DNA of 64,000 bases from NCBI GenBank assembly GCA_003952965.2, contig CM025850.1:38103608-38167607 (forward strand), read 5' to 3'. The DNA comes from Morella rubra. Its lineage: Eukaryota; Streptophyta; Magnoliopsida; Fagales; Myricaceae. Of the stretch, positions 1 to 10,801 are shown in pieces; positions within the stretch are counted from its first letter, which is position 1, and every line of letters starts with the position of its first letter. Below the pieces are notes generated by a model. The model was not told the DNA's origin and searched no databases. It saw nothing but the letters and a program-made list of their open reading frames with translations. A program made the translations under genes and the position numbers.

Positions 1-1446
1 TGGGTTTTGGTTCCTCGGACTCCCTCCATGCATGTTATTGGTTGCAAATGGATTTTTAAAACCAAACTCAAAGCTGATAGTTCCTTGGATCGTCTCAAGG
101 CTCGTTTAGTTGCTAAGGGATTCCACCAAGTTGATGGGGTGGATTTCTCAGAAACTTTTTCTCCTGTTATCAAACCTGGGACGATTCGCCTTGTTCTTAC
201 AATTGCCCTATCTAAAAATTGGCCTATTCGTCAATTAGATGTTAAAAATGCCTTTTTGCATGGTTCTCTTTCTGAACCTGTTTATATGGAGCAACCACCC
301 GATTTTTCTGATCCTTCCCTCCCTACTCATGTTTGTCAGTTACAAAAAGCCCTATATGGCTTAAAACAAGCCCCTCGTGCTTGGTTTGATCGTTTTAGTC
401 ATTTCCTTTTGAATAACGGTTTTTTTTCTGTAGTATCTCGGACCCTTCCTTGTTTATTTGTCACTCTTCTACAGGTACCCTTGTTCTCTTGTTATATGTG
501 GACGATATAATTCTCACTGGTTCGAATTCTTCTTTTTTAACCCATTTTATTCAAACTTTGAGTATGGAATTTGAAATGAAGGACCTTGGACCTTTACATT
601 ATTTTTTGGGGATTCAAGTAACCCCCACCTCTCATGGTCTTTTTCTATCTTAATCCAAATATGCAGCTGATATTCTCCATCGCGCTCAGATGGTGGATTG
701 TAAGCCTACTGTCACTCCATGACCTCTAAAACTGCTGCTCAGCTTGATCCCACGCCATATTCTGATCCTTCTCATTATCGAAGCTTAATTGGTGCTTTGC
801 AATATTTAACTATAACACGGCCAGACTTGGCCTTTATGTCAATTTTGTATCTCAATATATGCAGGCACCCACTGTTGGGCACTATCAACTGGTCAAACGC
901 ATCCTCCGATTTATCCAAGGCACCCTTGACCATAGCCTTCACTTACAAGCTGCTCAATCTCTCCCTTTATGCGTTTTCAGATGCAGATTGGGCTGGTTGT
1001 CATGAGACTCGACGCTCCACTACTGGCTACTGCACCTTCCTCGGTCCAAATTGCATTTCCTGGTGTGCCAAGAAACAAGCCACAGTGTCTCGATCAAGTA
1101 CAGAGGCGGAGTATCGCGCCATGGCTCACACTGCTGCTGAACTCACTTGGCTCCGCTACCTTCTTCAAGATCTTCGCATCACCCTGCCAAAGTCCCCTAT
1201 GCTCTATTGTGATAACATTAGTGCTCTGCATCTTACAGTCAACCCTGTGTTTCACGCCCGGAGCAAACATATTCAAATTGATTTTCATTACGTACGAGAA
1301 CAGGTGGCCCTTGGACTCCTTCGCACATGTCATGTTTCCTCTTCCAATCAATTCGCTGACATTTTTACAAAGCCTCTCTCTCGTTTCACTTTGTCTCGCT
1401 TGAAAGTCAAACTACACCTCATTGATCGGCTTAGTTTGAGGAGGGC
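1..1446 (+). pseudogene. Ty1/copia pol remnant: reverse transcriptase and RNase H
   Basis: The 3' part of a copia polyprotein, entering from the left edge. Reverse transcriptase blocks in order: the GCKWIFKTK region, [30 protein letters not shown], then after a frameshift near 475-485 the catalytic [11 protein letters not shown] and the block containing [13 protein letters not shown] stop follows at about 651-653. RNase H continues from about 719 with TRPDLAF, the SDADWAGC motif, [20 protein letters not shown] and ADIFTKPLS, ending at the stop near 1501. At least one frameshift and one in-frame stop make it non-functional. Domain order RT-RNaseH followed directly by an LTR is diagnostic for copia. 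Confidence 0.93.
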
Positions 1447-1745
1447 TGTTGAAGACAAGAATCACGCTCACGCAAAAAGCTCCAGTATCAAATCAGCGTG
1501 AATCTCTCCACCACATCTAAGAAGGAAAGCTATCAAGGACAGATCGTGATATTCTCTAACGTTAAAAAAATCCTTCTTTTATGGAATGTAAATATTCTCC
1601 CCACCTATAGGATTATTCCAACGTTCTTTTATTTTCCCTTTCTGTTGCACAGAATTTGTATCTATTTAAACTATTCAATACAGAGCAATAGAATAAGCGG
1701 AGGAAATATTTCTTTTGACATATCCCACTTTTACTTTCTTCAATA
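1447..1745 (+). repeat. 3' LTR of the copia element at the left edge
   Basis: Directly after a purine-rich tract (GAGGAGGGC, about 1438-1446) the sequence begins TGTTGAAG and about 299 bp later reaches CTTCAATA, a near-match to the inverse CTTCAACA expected at the LTR end. A TATA-like TCTATTTAAA lies near 1661. The 5' LTR and the TSD are outside the window or unreadable, so the right boundary is an inference. Confidence 0.6.
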
Positions 1746-2019
1746 TACTCATATGAACCTTTTTTTTTTCCTTGGTTTTTAGTCAAAGCAGCAAGCTCTC
1801 GTTAATATCAAAGAGGTTTAAAAACTTCAAATACGTGCTCTAAAAAACATGTCAGACACTCCGAAGAACAGATGGACCAATGAGTCCACAGTTGTAATAA
1901 AGGACGACTTAAACTTATTTCTTTAAATCTATAGGACAGAACTGCACCACCGCCTTATTAATAAAGAAGAGATAGCTCAATATTTTTATAATTAAGATTT
2001 GAAAAAATATATCTACACG

Positions 2020-2570
2020 TAAAGAAATTGCGTCACCCAAATCTTAAATTTGGAAAAATAAATTTAAGCTATCCCTAATAATAGCTTTTGACCTAAAGCT
2101 TTGGACTGAATATTTTTCCATTCCTACGATGTCTATATATATTTATATATGTGGTACTGATTCTATTGCTAACTTTTGGAGAAACGCTGATGCATAAGAA
2201 GTCCGCTAAAAGTGGCAAGTTTATGGTGAAAGTGCATCCAAAATGAATTGCGCATTTATAGCAGCGATTATCTTGATTCTAGATGGGATGAACACCTCAT
2301 TGGAAGAGTTGTTCGAGGCAATCTCGGCAGTTGGCAATTTAGTGGGTGCTATCGCGCAATCCTAGATCGATGCTACTAACTCGGGGCACCCTCCTTGTGT
2401 TTATCTAAGTAGTTAAGATGTTTTGTCAAGCTTAGCATTCATGTAATCGTCTTTGACTCTAATGGATAAGCAGTAGTACTACTATATCATATAATTATGT
2501 CTGCTGCGATTTAGCTTTTCTCAATGTAAGTTGTTTGTTGCCATGGCCAAAAGACGAAGCTATAGATAAT
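2020..2570 (+). repeat. Segment duplicated in inverse orientation at about 21430-22060
   Basis: Read against the complement of 21430-22060 this stretch matches throughout: the AATAGCTTT...AAAGCTTTG block near 2085-2105, the alternating TCTATATATATTTATATAT near 2131-2150, the LOR terminal exon, and downstream blocks including TTGTTTGTTGCCATGG near 2528-2545. The match covers upstream intron, exon and 3' flank, so this is a segmental inverted duplication. From 1746 to about 1990 I see no recognisable feature. Confidence 0.75.
2190..2365 (+). pseudogene. LOR-family terminal exon, frameshifted
   Basis: Opens with MHKKSAKSGKF and, after one extra base near 2242, continues as CAFIAAIILILDGMN and an extended tail ending IAQS and a stop at 2363-2365. 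It aligns to exon 3 of the other LOR copies (MHKK...DNFTVTVYPNIDYAFI...LDGIN) but has a C-terminal extension of about 20 residues shared only with the minus-strand copy at 21683-21862. The splice acceptor appears mutated: CGCTG here against CGCAG in the sister copy. Exons 1 and 2 are absent. LOR proteins adopt a tubby-like beta barrel; some are linked to pathogen response. This piece cannot encode one. Confidence 0.8.
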
Positions 2571-2628
2571 GTGTTTTATCATCTCTAGCTTGACTCCATA
2601 ATCCCCTATTCCCTTTCCTGACAGAGCA

Positions 2629-2811
2629 TCAACTGACATTTTCAACAACATCAGCTTCAATCTCTCTTACGTATATTTCTTGATTAGTTAACGGAGGGAA
2701 ATGTCTCTCCCCTCCCATACAAGATAATTCCGAAAGCATGATATTTTCGGGCGCCCAAATTCCTGAATGATATCCAACTTGAATAGAGGAGACAATGGAT
2801 ACTTGACTCAT
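2629..2811 (-). other. Open frame of 60 codons, unassigned
   Basis: A short uninterrupted minus-strand frame starting MSQVSIVSS and ending VVENVS. It lies downstream of the inverted LOR-type upstream block at 3100-3300, so a minus-strand transcript is conceivable, but the peptide does not resemble LOR or any family I recognise. Chance is a fair explanation at this length. Confidence 0.15.
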
Positions 2812-3099
2812 CTTTCCTTTTCTTTATCTCTCTTCTTTGCATATTCTACTATGATTATGAAAATGCGAGTTTCTCTTTTCTTCTCTTTTTATATTTTCTC
2901 TCTTGCAAAAATTTCATTCTCGAAATTTGACACAAGATTATAGTATAGAGAACTCTGCATCTTTGCTGTGCACTTCAATTAAAAAAAAAAAAAAACCCCG
3001 AAAAAATCTTGAAAGCTTTCTCAAAACATGTACCATTCTTAGAGACAGATATATAGAGCACTCACACAAGACACTGATAGCAGTAGCTATTATAGAAAG

Positions 3100-3300
3100 T
3101 AAATGTTAGATTATGCATGCATCTCATACCATTTATCTGTGAATCGTATATGATCCCCAAGGGAAGAGGATTTATCTTGTACGTCCCTTTTTCATGTCTA
3201 TAAATTCAAATTACTCAAACAAAAGCAGCCGAGATGCCTGAGTCTCGGATCAAAGCTATTGACTAATGCCATGCGGCCAAGAGCAACTAATCTGTTAGTG
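3100..3300 (-). repeat. Inverted copy of the LOR upstream block
   Basis: The complement of this stretch reads as the block found on the plus strand at about 7885-8080 and 53000-53190: a TTAGTTG/TCTTGG segment, GGC(C)TTAGTCAA, TAGC..TTGATCCGAGACT, GCATCT, GCTTTTGTTTGA, ATCCTCTTC and a terminal ATGAGA segment. It is a third dispersed copy of a LOR upstream region, in inverse orientation and now detached from any LOR exon 1. The intervening 2812-3099 contains only AT-rich sequence and an A-tract near 2981. Confidence 0.65.
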
Positions 3301-3366
3301 TCTTTTTGTTGTTCCCAAAATTTTGTATAAAAATATGCCTCTTTTGAGTTTAATTTTTTTTTAATC

Positions 3367-4238
3367 TTAAGGTTGTTGAGTCGTTCAAGAGGTTTGGAAG
3401 CCTTTCATGTTGTTATGAAGGCAACTTGAGCCCCTCCTGAAGTTTGATTGATACTCTCCTGAGGTTTGACCCACTCTCGACCCGCGCCTTCTTAACGCTC
3501 GAGCAAAACATGCAATATTATCAAGCTGGTTTCACACCCTCATGATGCTTGACCCACTCTCAAGAGTGAATCATCGAAATTCAAAAAATCCTACTTTTTA
3601 GCCTCTTATTTAACGAAAAACTTAGGGGATCTCTCATTAGTCGTTAGAGGCCGTCCCAAAATCTCATAGAGGTTATTCTTAAGTTCCTAGAGCCTCCATT
3701 TAAGAGAGAAAAACGACCATAGATTTATGACCTCAATTGATTAGTTTTCCACATATAAAATCACCATTGAATGGACTCTTTTTTAAGAAGCTTTCAAAGT
3801 GTTGAATGATTGTTGAAGAACAAGGATTAGAAGAACTTCAAAGGTCTAAGGTGAATGCAGCATGGAATGGGTCTAAGCAAAGACACTTTGATTATTACAT
3901 TAGGGTTATCAGAGTTAGTAATGGGTTGTCCGTATTTGAATAACTATTTGTAAGGATTTTTTTTTTAGTGAATTTCAAGTGGCTGCTAGCCCAGAGTGGT
4001 TTTCTCTTTAAATAGTTTTTCAAAAGTTTTCACTTCGTTACCTAATCCTTGTCTTTTTGTGTGATTAAAGTTTATTTTAATTTTTTGGTGCTTATTTTGT
4101 CGATCAAGTTATTTATTATGCATATCTAAACTGAACAACTTTAGAACATGTTTTAAAATTATTATTATTTTTTTAAGTAGACGGAAAACACCTATTGACC
4201 CCCTCTAGATGTTGTTAGTGTCTAAATCGGATTTTTCA
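3367..4238 (+). mobile_element. Probable solo LTR, family shared with 6037-7050
   Basis: The right 450 bp (about 3780-4238) matches the right part of the element at 6037-7050 almost block for block: GAAGAACAAGG, GGGTCTAAGCA, GACTGCTAGCC..GAGTGGTTTT, CACTTCGT, TTATGCATATCTA, GAACATGTTTTAAAATT, CACCTATT and a terminal TTTTTCA. It is flanked by the same 5 bp, TAATC, at 3362-3366 and 4239-4243, as expected of an LTR-retroelement TSD. The left end reads TTAAGG, not TG, so it is mutated or truncated. No coding sequence. Confidence 0.6.
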
Positions 4239-4243
4239 TAATC

Positions 4244-4660
4244 TTACACTGATGTGATATTAACCATTAGATAGTGCACATTTAAGGAATTTATTGCTTG
4301 CAAACATTTAAAACTTCGTGTTTTATTTCCTTCTTTAATTCACTTTCAAACTTGAACATAACTTGAACTTAAGGAAAACAGAGAAGCTAAATGAGCAGCT
4401 AGGGGATAGAAACAATTATTTGATGAGTTTTTCCAAAAAAGTTGGTGATGTAACTTCAGTAAACGAATATTAACCATTAGATGAGATGCATTCACAATAA
4501 TGCATAAAAAATCTCAATCCATTACCTTGTTACAAGAAAACAAATAATCAACTAATTAATCTTGGATAATCACCTACCCACCCATTGAGAGAAAACTAAA
4601 ACCGCTGAAAGGGGGGAGGGGGGGAAACAATTTCGATCAAGCCAAACTTTTTGTACAGTG
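4244..4660. other. No recognisable gene
   Basis: AT-rich sequence with a short G-rich run near 4611-4623. I found no coding frame, TIR, LTR or relation to the LOR blocks. Confidence 0.5.
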
Positions 4661-4666
4661 CTGAAA

Positions 4667-5045
4667 AAATTTTCCTCGCTAAATATATTGATCGATCAGC
4701 AACAGTACTGATCGGTCGGTGAAACGAAGTGGTCGATCGGTGGTATCAGTGATTGGCCGGCCTTTGTTTTGAAATGGTCGATCAATCACCACTTGTTGGA
4801 TAATCGAATGATAAGTAATGACGATCTATCAGTTACATAGTACTGATTGATCGATACATATAACCGACCGAAGGATACTAAGGAAAGGATTGATCGTTTC
4901 AATAACATGATCGGACATCTTTGTCTAACCGATCGATCATTTGAATTTGACAATCGATTGTCTTATTACAACCGATCGATCGGTTATTTCAACGATCGAA
5001 CGATAATTTGGTAAGTGATCGATCGGTGACTAATAATGATCAATC
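4667..5045 (+). repeat. CACTA-type subterminal repeat relic (GATCGATC-rich)
   Basis: Dense degenerate copies of a motif around GATCGATCGGT in both orientations, every 20-40 bp. The start, TTTTCCTCGCTAAAT followed by ATTGATCGATC, matches the point inside the CACTA end at about 37169-37200 where TTTTCGTCATTAAAT leads into the same repeats. This is therefore a fragment of the subterminal region of the same transposon family, without its CACTA terminus. Confidence 0.65.
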
Positions 5046-5356
5046 ACTTTTGAAGACACCCTTGGTACCACTATTGAAGATCTCACAAAAATTAAATCTC
5101 AGTGAATTTCCATTTACTGATCCTGTCTTTCACAGAATTGATCCCCCCCTTTTATTGTACATGAATATGTAGAGGTGGCAAGTTTTCAAGGGGGAAAGCA
5201 CAGACTCTAGAGATTTGCTCTTCAGTGCTAAGAGACATTCCATGTTCCAATGGTAAACTAAACTAGATGCATTTTTTGTGCACAAGGTTTGCGATATCAA
5301 GATTGATGTAGGCTAGTATGCAAAGTCCTGTGTCATTTATGTTGGAGATTCTTCCA

Positions 5357-7295
5357 TGTTACAGATAATATCATATCAAAATTTGATATGATATTATGGT
5401 TATGACGATATCAAATATTTGATATCGTTATCAAGATTCAAATATTCAAATTTTAAATGTAAGAATATTTTTGTATCACGCTTTGTAATGTCTCTATAAA
5501 TAGAGACTTCAACTTTGTAATCTATATGGATTTATAATACATACATAGCCATATAGGGCTTTTTTATAGTGGATGTAGGTCTTCTAGATCGAATACCTTA
5601 AATCTCTATCTCTCCTTACTCTTTCTCCTCTCTCCATTATGTTTCAATTATTATGCACGGTATATCTTTTCTTTCATGGCATTAGAGCTTGTGATCCTGC
5701 AACCATAAGTCGGGTCTAGCGGCTTCAAGCTTTCGCATCTTGCATTTTCAATGAGCATTCCAGTGAGTCTTTATGTCTTAGATATGATGAGAGAAAAAAA
5801 AAGAAAAAAAAAAGTCATTTTTGTTTATCATCATTCATTGCCTTTATTGGCTATATTTGATCGTTTGTCTATTGTTGTTAAAGACACGACTTGATTTGTT
5901 AGCTATTGTTGTTTTGCCCGGTCCACTTATTAATAATCATATCATATCAAACACAAGATTTAAAAATTCTCCACCTTGTCTTCAAAGGGACTATTAGAGA
6001 TAATATCATATCAATATTTGATGAAATTATGGTTATTGCTAGTGTATTTTTGTGTTGGCATCATTCCGTGTCAAAATATGTCGTGATCGAGTTGTAATTT
6101 TGGTCCCCACATTTTTTCAAGAGTTAGAGTTGATGGTCTGTTCAAAGTCTTTATCATGTTCAACCAGCGTTCAACAAGAGCTCGAGCGGCCTTGAAAAAT
6201 TTCATACAGAATCATCACGTTTCACCATTGCTGAACAAGTGCTCGAGCACCCTTGGAAAAAATTCATACATAATCATCACGTTCAACCAGCATTCAACAA
6301 GCGCTCGAGCGTTCAGTTAAAATTTTAGACAGAAACATAAGCGTTCGACGAGCACTCAACCAACGCTTGAGCGACTTCCAGCGAATTTCAAAAATTAGTA
6401 AATTTTTGGACTTTCCTTATGAAAACTTGTGAAACCCTACTAGGTTTCTTAGGAGGCTGACTAGAAGGTTATTGAGGCTTCCATTGAGCATACTTGTGCC
6501 TCCTTCCTTGAGAGAGACCTGAGAAGATTTGTGCTTCAATATTAATGAGTTTTTCTCGATTTTTCCTCCAAATATCTTTGTAACCTTCATGGTGTTGAAG
6601 GCGTGCTGAAGAACAAGGTTTATTCGTGAAGAATCCATAAGAAGATCCTCAAAGGTTTGAGGGGAATGCTACACGGAGCGGGTCTAAGCAGAGAGGCTTA
6701 GATTATTACATCAGGTTGTTAGAGTCAAGCAACTGGGGTTGCCTGTGTCTGAATCTCTGTTTGTAAGGTTTTCTTCTTAGTGAATTTTAGGTGACTGCTA
6801 GCCTAGAGTGGTTTTTCCTTTGAATGGTATTTTAAAGGTTTTCCACTTCGTCACCAAATCCTTATCCCTTTGTGTGATTGAAGTTTGTTTTAATTTTCCG
6901 TTGCTCATTTGTTGATTGAGTTGATTATTATGCATATCTAGGCTGAACAATTTTAGAACATGTTTTAAAATTGATATTGAATCATTAATTTTTAGATTTC
7001 ACCTATTCACTCCTCTTTAGGTGAAGTTAGCGTCTAAACTAGGTTTTTCAGTTACGATGATATAAAATATTTTATATGGTTATCAAAATTCAAATATTCA
7101 AACTTTAAATATCTCTATAAATGGAGACTTCAACTTTAATCCGTATGGTTTTATAATACAAACACATAAATAAAGGGCTTTTATAGTGGATGTAGATCTT
7201 ATAGATTGAACCACTTAAATCTTTATCTCTCCTTAATCTTTCTCTTCTCTCCATTATGTTTCAGTTATGCACGGTTTATCTTTTTTTTCTTTTCA
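5357..7295 (+). mobile_element. Small non-autonomous copia-type LTR element (TRIM-like) in LOR exon 2
   Basis: Left LTR 5357-5676 begins TGTTACAGATAATATC and ends TTTCA. A primer-binding site TGGCATTAGAGC (tRNA-Met type) follows at 5677. The internal part is only about 315 bp with no coding capacity. The right LTR starts at 5992 (TATTAGAGATAATATC) after a purine tract TTCAAAGGGA and ends at 7295. Perfect 5-bp TSD TTCCA at 5352-5356 and 7296-7300. Short LTRs and a tiny non-coding interior are the hallmarks of a TRIM. The right LTR is itself interrupted at 6037-7050. Confidence 0.88.
6037..7050 (+). mobile_element. Solo LTR nested in the right LTR of the TRIM-like element
   Basis: Begins TGCTAGTG and ends TTTTTCA, 1014 bp, non-coding. 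Flanked by GTTAT (6032-6036) and GTTAC (7051-7055), a 5-bp TSD with one difference. The interrupted LTR reads continuously across the site when compared with its partner at 5387-5400. The left third holds four degenerate units of about 70 bp around GTTCAACAAGCGCTCGAGCG (6157-6370). The 3' end has the ATTCACTCCTCTTTAG-type tract common at plant copia LTR ends. Confidence 0.85.
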
Positions 7296-7593
7296 TTCCA
7301 CGGTCATCGCCAAAGTAAAGATAGTCAAGACACTTTTAAGATTATTCATCATACTTCACGCATGTTGTCATTTGTCAATTCCATTCTGCATCGATAAATC
7401 TGGAAAAAAGTTCAGAACTGTTTTTCTAACTCAATTGATCATCCGGGTAATTTTAGATGCATAAGAAGCAACCAGCTCAAAGCTTCTTCTTTGGGAAGGA
7501 TAATTTCATAGGACGGTGTCTCCCAACATCGATTATGCGTTCATAAGTGTGACCATTGTAATTCTCGATGAAATCACCCACCCCGATGATTAG

Positions 7594-8163
7594 CTAGCAG
7601 CAATAACCACAGATGGCCTGAACTGTTTATAGAGGAGCTAGGCCAGGGAAACAGTTTGTTTTGGTGTGATGCAGTACATAAAGTTTGCTTGATCTACATT
7701 TTTTTTACCCCTTCTGGTTTTTAAGTTTTCTCATTATGGGTCGGAAGGTGATAATCTGAGATTTTTAGTTGACTGTTTGTTCAAGATTCATACTTAATTA
7801 AGAAGGAAATAAAGCATGGAAATGTTTTGACATTGTAAAAATTCCTTGAGTAAACATTCATCTAATAATTAATATCACACAAATGGAAGATTAGTTGGTC
7901 TTGGCAGCATGGCCTTAGTCAAATAGCCTTGATCCGAGACTTAAGCATCTTGTTAGCTAGCTTTTGTTTGACTAAAAAAAAACATGTTAAAGATAACTGC
8001 AGGACAAAATCCTCTTCTCTTTGGATCAAATAGATTAACAGAATAGTGGTATGAGAAACATGTTCTGATACCCTGAATCTCATATGGAGTGGGAGAAGAG
8101 AAGAGAGAGATGAGTTTTACAAAGACTATATCGCATGTATATCGAGACCTAATTAGGTTGAAC
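7594..8163 (+). repeat. LOR downstream and upstream blocks
   Basis: About 7585-7790 (GATTAGCTAGCAGCA, ATGCAGTACATAAAGTTTGC, AGGTGATAATC) recurs at 46485-46680, and 7860-8160 (CATTCATCTAATAATTAATATC through ACCTAATTAGGTTGAA) recurs at 52970-53265. The first is the 3' flank of one LOR copy, the second the distal upstream region of the next. The second continues after the copia insertion at 12565, so it belongs to LOR-A. Confidence 0.75.
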
Positions 8164-8402
8164 TGTTGGATTTAAAGTGGAAAGGAAGAGAAAATGCCAA
8201 GAGAGATTGAGAACCTCAAACAAAATTGAGTTTGAATGATGCTGAAATGTTCTGCCGAATACAATGATACACTTGAAACTAATGACCAAAATGACAGCAA
8301 AAACAGAGGTAAAAATAGCGGCTACATCATATTGATAACTGGAACTAGTTTCAATACTCCTCCTTAGTATGCATCATATTGATAACTGAACTAGTTTCAA
8401 TA
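8164..8402 (-). repeat. 3' LTR of the copia element, with duplicated start
   Basis: On the minus strand the LTR opens TATTGAAACTAGTT after the polypurine tract AAGGAGGAG and ends AATCCAACA. The polypurine tract plus the first 35-40 bases of the LTR are present twice in tandem (about 8333-8411), so a boundary at either 8356 or 8402 is possible. It carries a deletion of several tens of bases relative to the other LTR. Confidence 0.75.
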
Positions 8403-9960
8403 CTCCTCCTTGATGCAGACACTCCAAGCTTAGTCTAAGCATCTGAAATTTGTCCCTGGGAAGTGCTTTTGTGAAGATGTCAGCTACTTGCTCTTCAGAC
8501 CTGCAAAATTTGAGCTTCAATATCTCCTTTGCTTCCACTTCTCTTAAGTACTGATATTTGATTGCAATATGATTGGTTCTGCTATGGAAGACAGGATTCT
8601 TTGCCATAGCAATAGCTGACTTGTTATCACAATAAATCACACTGGAAGTTGCTATTTTGCACCCATATCTTCAAGAATTTTGCTCAGCCAAATAGCTTGA
8701 TTTGCAGCCCTAGCAGCAGCTACATACTCAGCTTCGCTGTGGATTGTGCAACTGAATTTTGCTTCTTTGATCCCCACGAAAACACACTGTTCCAAGGTTG
8801 AAACAATGCCCAGAAGTGCTTCTCATGTCATCCACTGATCCAGCCCAATCACTATCAGTAAAACCAGTCAAGGTTGATTGAGCACAAGATTTGTACCAAA
8901 TGCCAAAGTCTTTGGTGCCCTGAATGTATCTAAGCACACGTTTTGTAGCACCATAATGTATTTGGCTAGGACTTTGCATAAACCTAGAGAGAAGGCTGGT
9001 TGCAAACATGATATCTGGCCGTGTGGCAGCCAAATATAATAAGCTCCCAATTATGCTCCTATATGCAGCATCAGCAGCCTGCTCCTATATGCTGCAGCAT
9101 CAGCAGCCTTTGCTCCATCTTCCTTCTTGAATTTCTCATTTGCAATTAAAGAAGTGGCCACTGATTTGCATTCAGCCATGTTGAACTTTTTTAGCAAATC
9201 TTCAGCATACTTCTTTTGTGAAATGAAGATGCCATCTTCTCGACATACTTCCATGCCAAGAAAGTAATGCATTAAGCCCAAGTCACTCATCTCAAAAGTC
9301 TTCATCATCTCTTGTTTGAATGTTTCAATCATAAATGGATCATTTCCAGTCACAATTAAATCATCCACATAAAGAGAGACAATAAGTAAGTCTTCACCTT
9401 TAAGCTGGACGTAAAGAGTAGGTTCACTAATACTTCTCTTGAAACCTTGATCACAAAAATAACCATCAATTTTGCTCTACCATGCTCGGGATGCTTGTTT
9501 AAGCCCATAAAGTGCCTTTTTAAGCCGAAGCACCTTGCCTCTTCCTTCTTGAAGCCCTCAGGTTGCTCAACATACACTTCTTCTTCAAGTACTCCATTGA
9601 GGAATGCTGACTTGACATCAAGTTGAGAAATCTTCCAACTTCTTTGGGCAGCAAGAGCAACAATGGTTCTTATTGTATCCAGCTGAGCTACTGGTGCATA
9701 GGTTTCAATATAATCAATTCCAAGCTGTTGTGAATAGCCTTTAGCAACTAGTCTTGCTTTGCACTTCTTTAAGATCCATCTGGGTTAAGTTTTCTTTTGA
9801 AAATCCACTTAACCCCAATAACATCCTTGCTGTCAGGACATGAAACTAGCTCCCATGTGTTGCAAAATTTTCAGGCTCCATGGTAGTGAAGTTGCAGGAT
9901 TCATAGATTTCATTTAGAGGTCTGAATCTTCTTGGAGGAGACTCGGGTGATGAAGATGTT
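8374..9960 (-). pseudogene. Copia reverse transcriptase and RNase H, frameshifted
   Basis: On the minus strand from about 9800: the VYVEQPEGF block, a frameshift, [11 protein letters not shown] (catalytic YVDD), MSDLGLMHYFLGMEV and KYAEDLLKKFNM; then RNase H with [43 protein letters not shown], and ADIFTKALP near the end. Breaks occur around 9470, at 9051 beside a small tandem duplication (9061-9110), and around 8728. The 9800-9960 part is the serine/proline-rich linker between integrase and RT. Confidence 0.9.
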
Positions 9961-10308
9961 GAACCTCCTAAGTTGCTGTTAGTTGTTGAAGCTGAAGATG
10001 GTGTTGATGGCTGAAACCCTTGAGCTGAATTTCCAGCCTCTCCTCAACTTGCTCAGGGACTGGAACATGTAGTGGCAGATCTGATTCTTGGTCTTCTTCC
10101 CATTTCCAAGTTGAATGTTCATCAAATTGAACATCCCTACTTGTAACCAGCTACTGAGACTTGAGATTGAAGACCCGGAACCCCTTATGATCAAGGACAT
10201 GGATATAGCAGATGCACCCGAAAACTTTGAAATGATTAGTAGTTGGCTTGTGTCCATTCCATGCTTCAATTGGAGTCATTTCTTTCACTGCCTTTATAGG
10301 GCACCTAT

Positions 10309-10794
10309 TTAGGATATACATGGTTGTGTTAACAGCCTCAGCCAGAATTTCTTGGGAAGCCCTTTTGCCATTAACATAGATCTGGCCATCTCCATGACAG
10401 TCCTATTTTTCCTCTCCGAAACTCCATTTTGCTGAGGAGTATAGGCTACTGTCAGCTGGTGTTTCAGCCCTTCTTCTTGGCAAAATTGATCAAATTTCCT
10501 TGAGTTGAACTCGGTTCCTATGTCACTTCTCAAGGTTTTGATCTTGCTGCCACTTTGAGTCTCAACCAGCAACTTAAAATTTTTAAAGACACCAAAAAAT
10601 TCTGATTTTTCCTTGAGAAAATAGACCCAAGTCATTCTTGAAAAATCATCAATAAACAGTAAAAAATACCTGTTTTGGCTTTGAGAAGGTGTCCTCATGG
10701 GGCCACACAAATCAGTATGTACCAATTCAAGGACTGATTTCGCTCTCCAAGCTTCTTCAGTTGGAAAGGGCTGCCTGTGTTGTTTTCCCATCAT
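10309..10794 (-). CDS. Copia integrase core
   Basis: Frame of 161 codons with the DDE core: HTDLCGPM (first Asp), LRSDIGTEF (second Asp) and QQNGVSERKNR (Glu), plus FIDDFSRMTWVYFLK between them. It is separated from the upstream gag-protease frame by a short break at 10795-10801. The C-terminal integrase part continues in another frame to about 9980, so the polyprotein is interrupted. Confidence 0.9.
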   Translation of the reverse strand: MMGKQHRQPFPTEEAWRAKSVLELVHTDLCGPMRTPSQSQNRYFLLFIDDFSRMTWVYFLKEKSEFFGVFKNFKLLVETQSGSKIKTLRSDIGTEFNSRKFDQFCQEEGLKHQLTVAYTPQQNGVSERKNRTVMEMARSMLMAKGLPKKFWLRLLTQPCIS

Positions 10795-10801
10795 ACAACC
10801 T

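Larger units (their letters stand above)
5161..7593 (+). pseudogene. LOR pseudogene split by a retroelement (exons 2 and 3)
   Basis: Exon 2 runs 5161-5356 and resumes 7301-7314; exon 3 is 7457-7593. Exon 2 shows RWQVFKGES, DLLFSAKR and YVGDSS, then stops dead at an LTR. After the element the frame resumes with the residues expected next (TVIAK) and a GTAAAG donor. Exon 3 opens MHKKQPAQSFFFGKDNF and ends at TAG 7591-7593. In-frame stops (one near 5170) and a frameshift in exon 3 show it was already or has since become a pseudogene. Exon 1 is not seen; the CACTA relic lies just upstream. Confidence 0.85.

Noticed and set aside
4667-5045. GATC-rich array as a bacterial-type methylation or replication origin cluster
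   Set aside because: The same array lies behind a CACTA terminus at 36989-37730, and everything around it is plant DNA.
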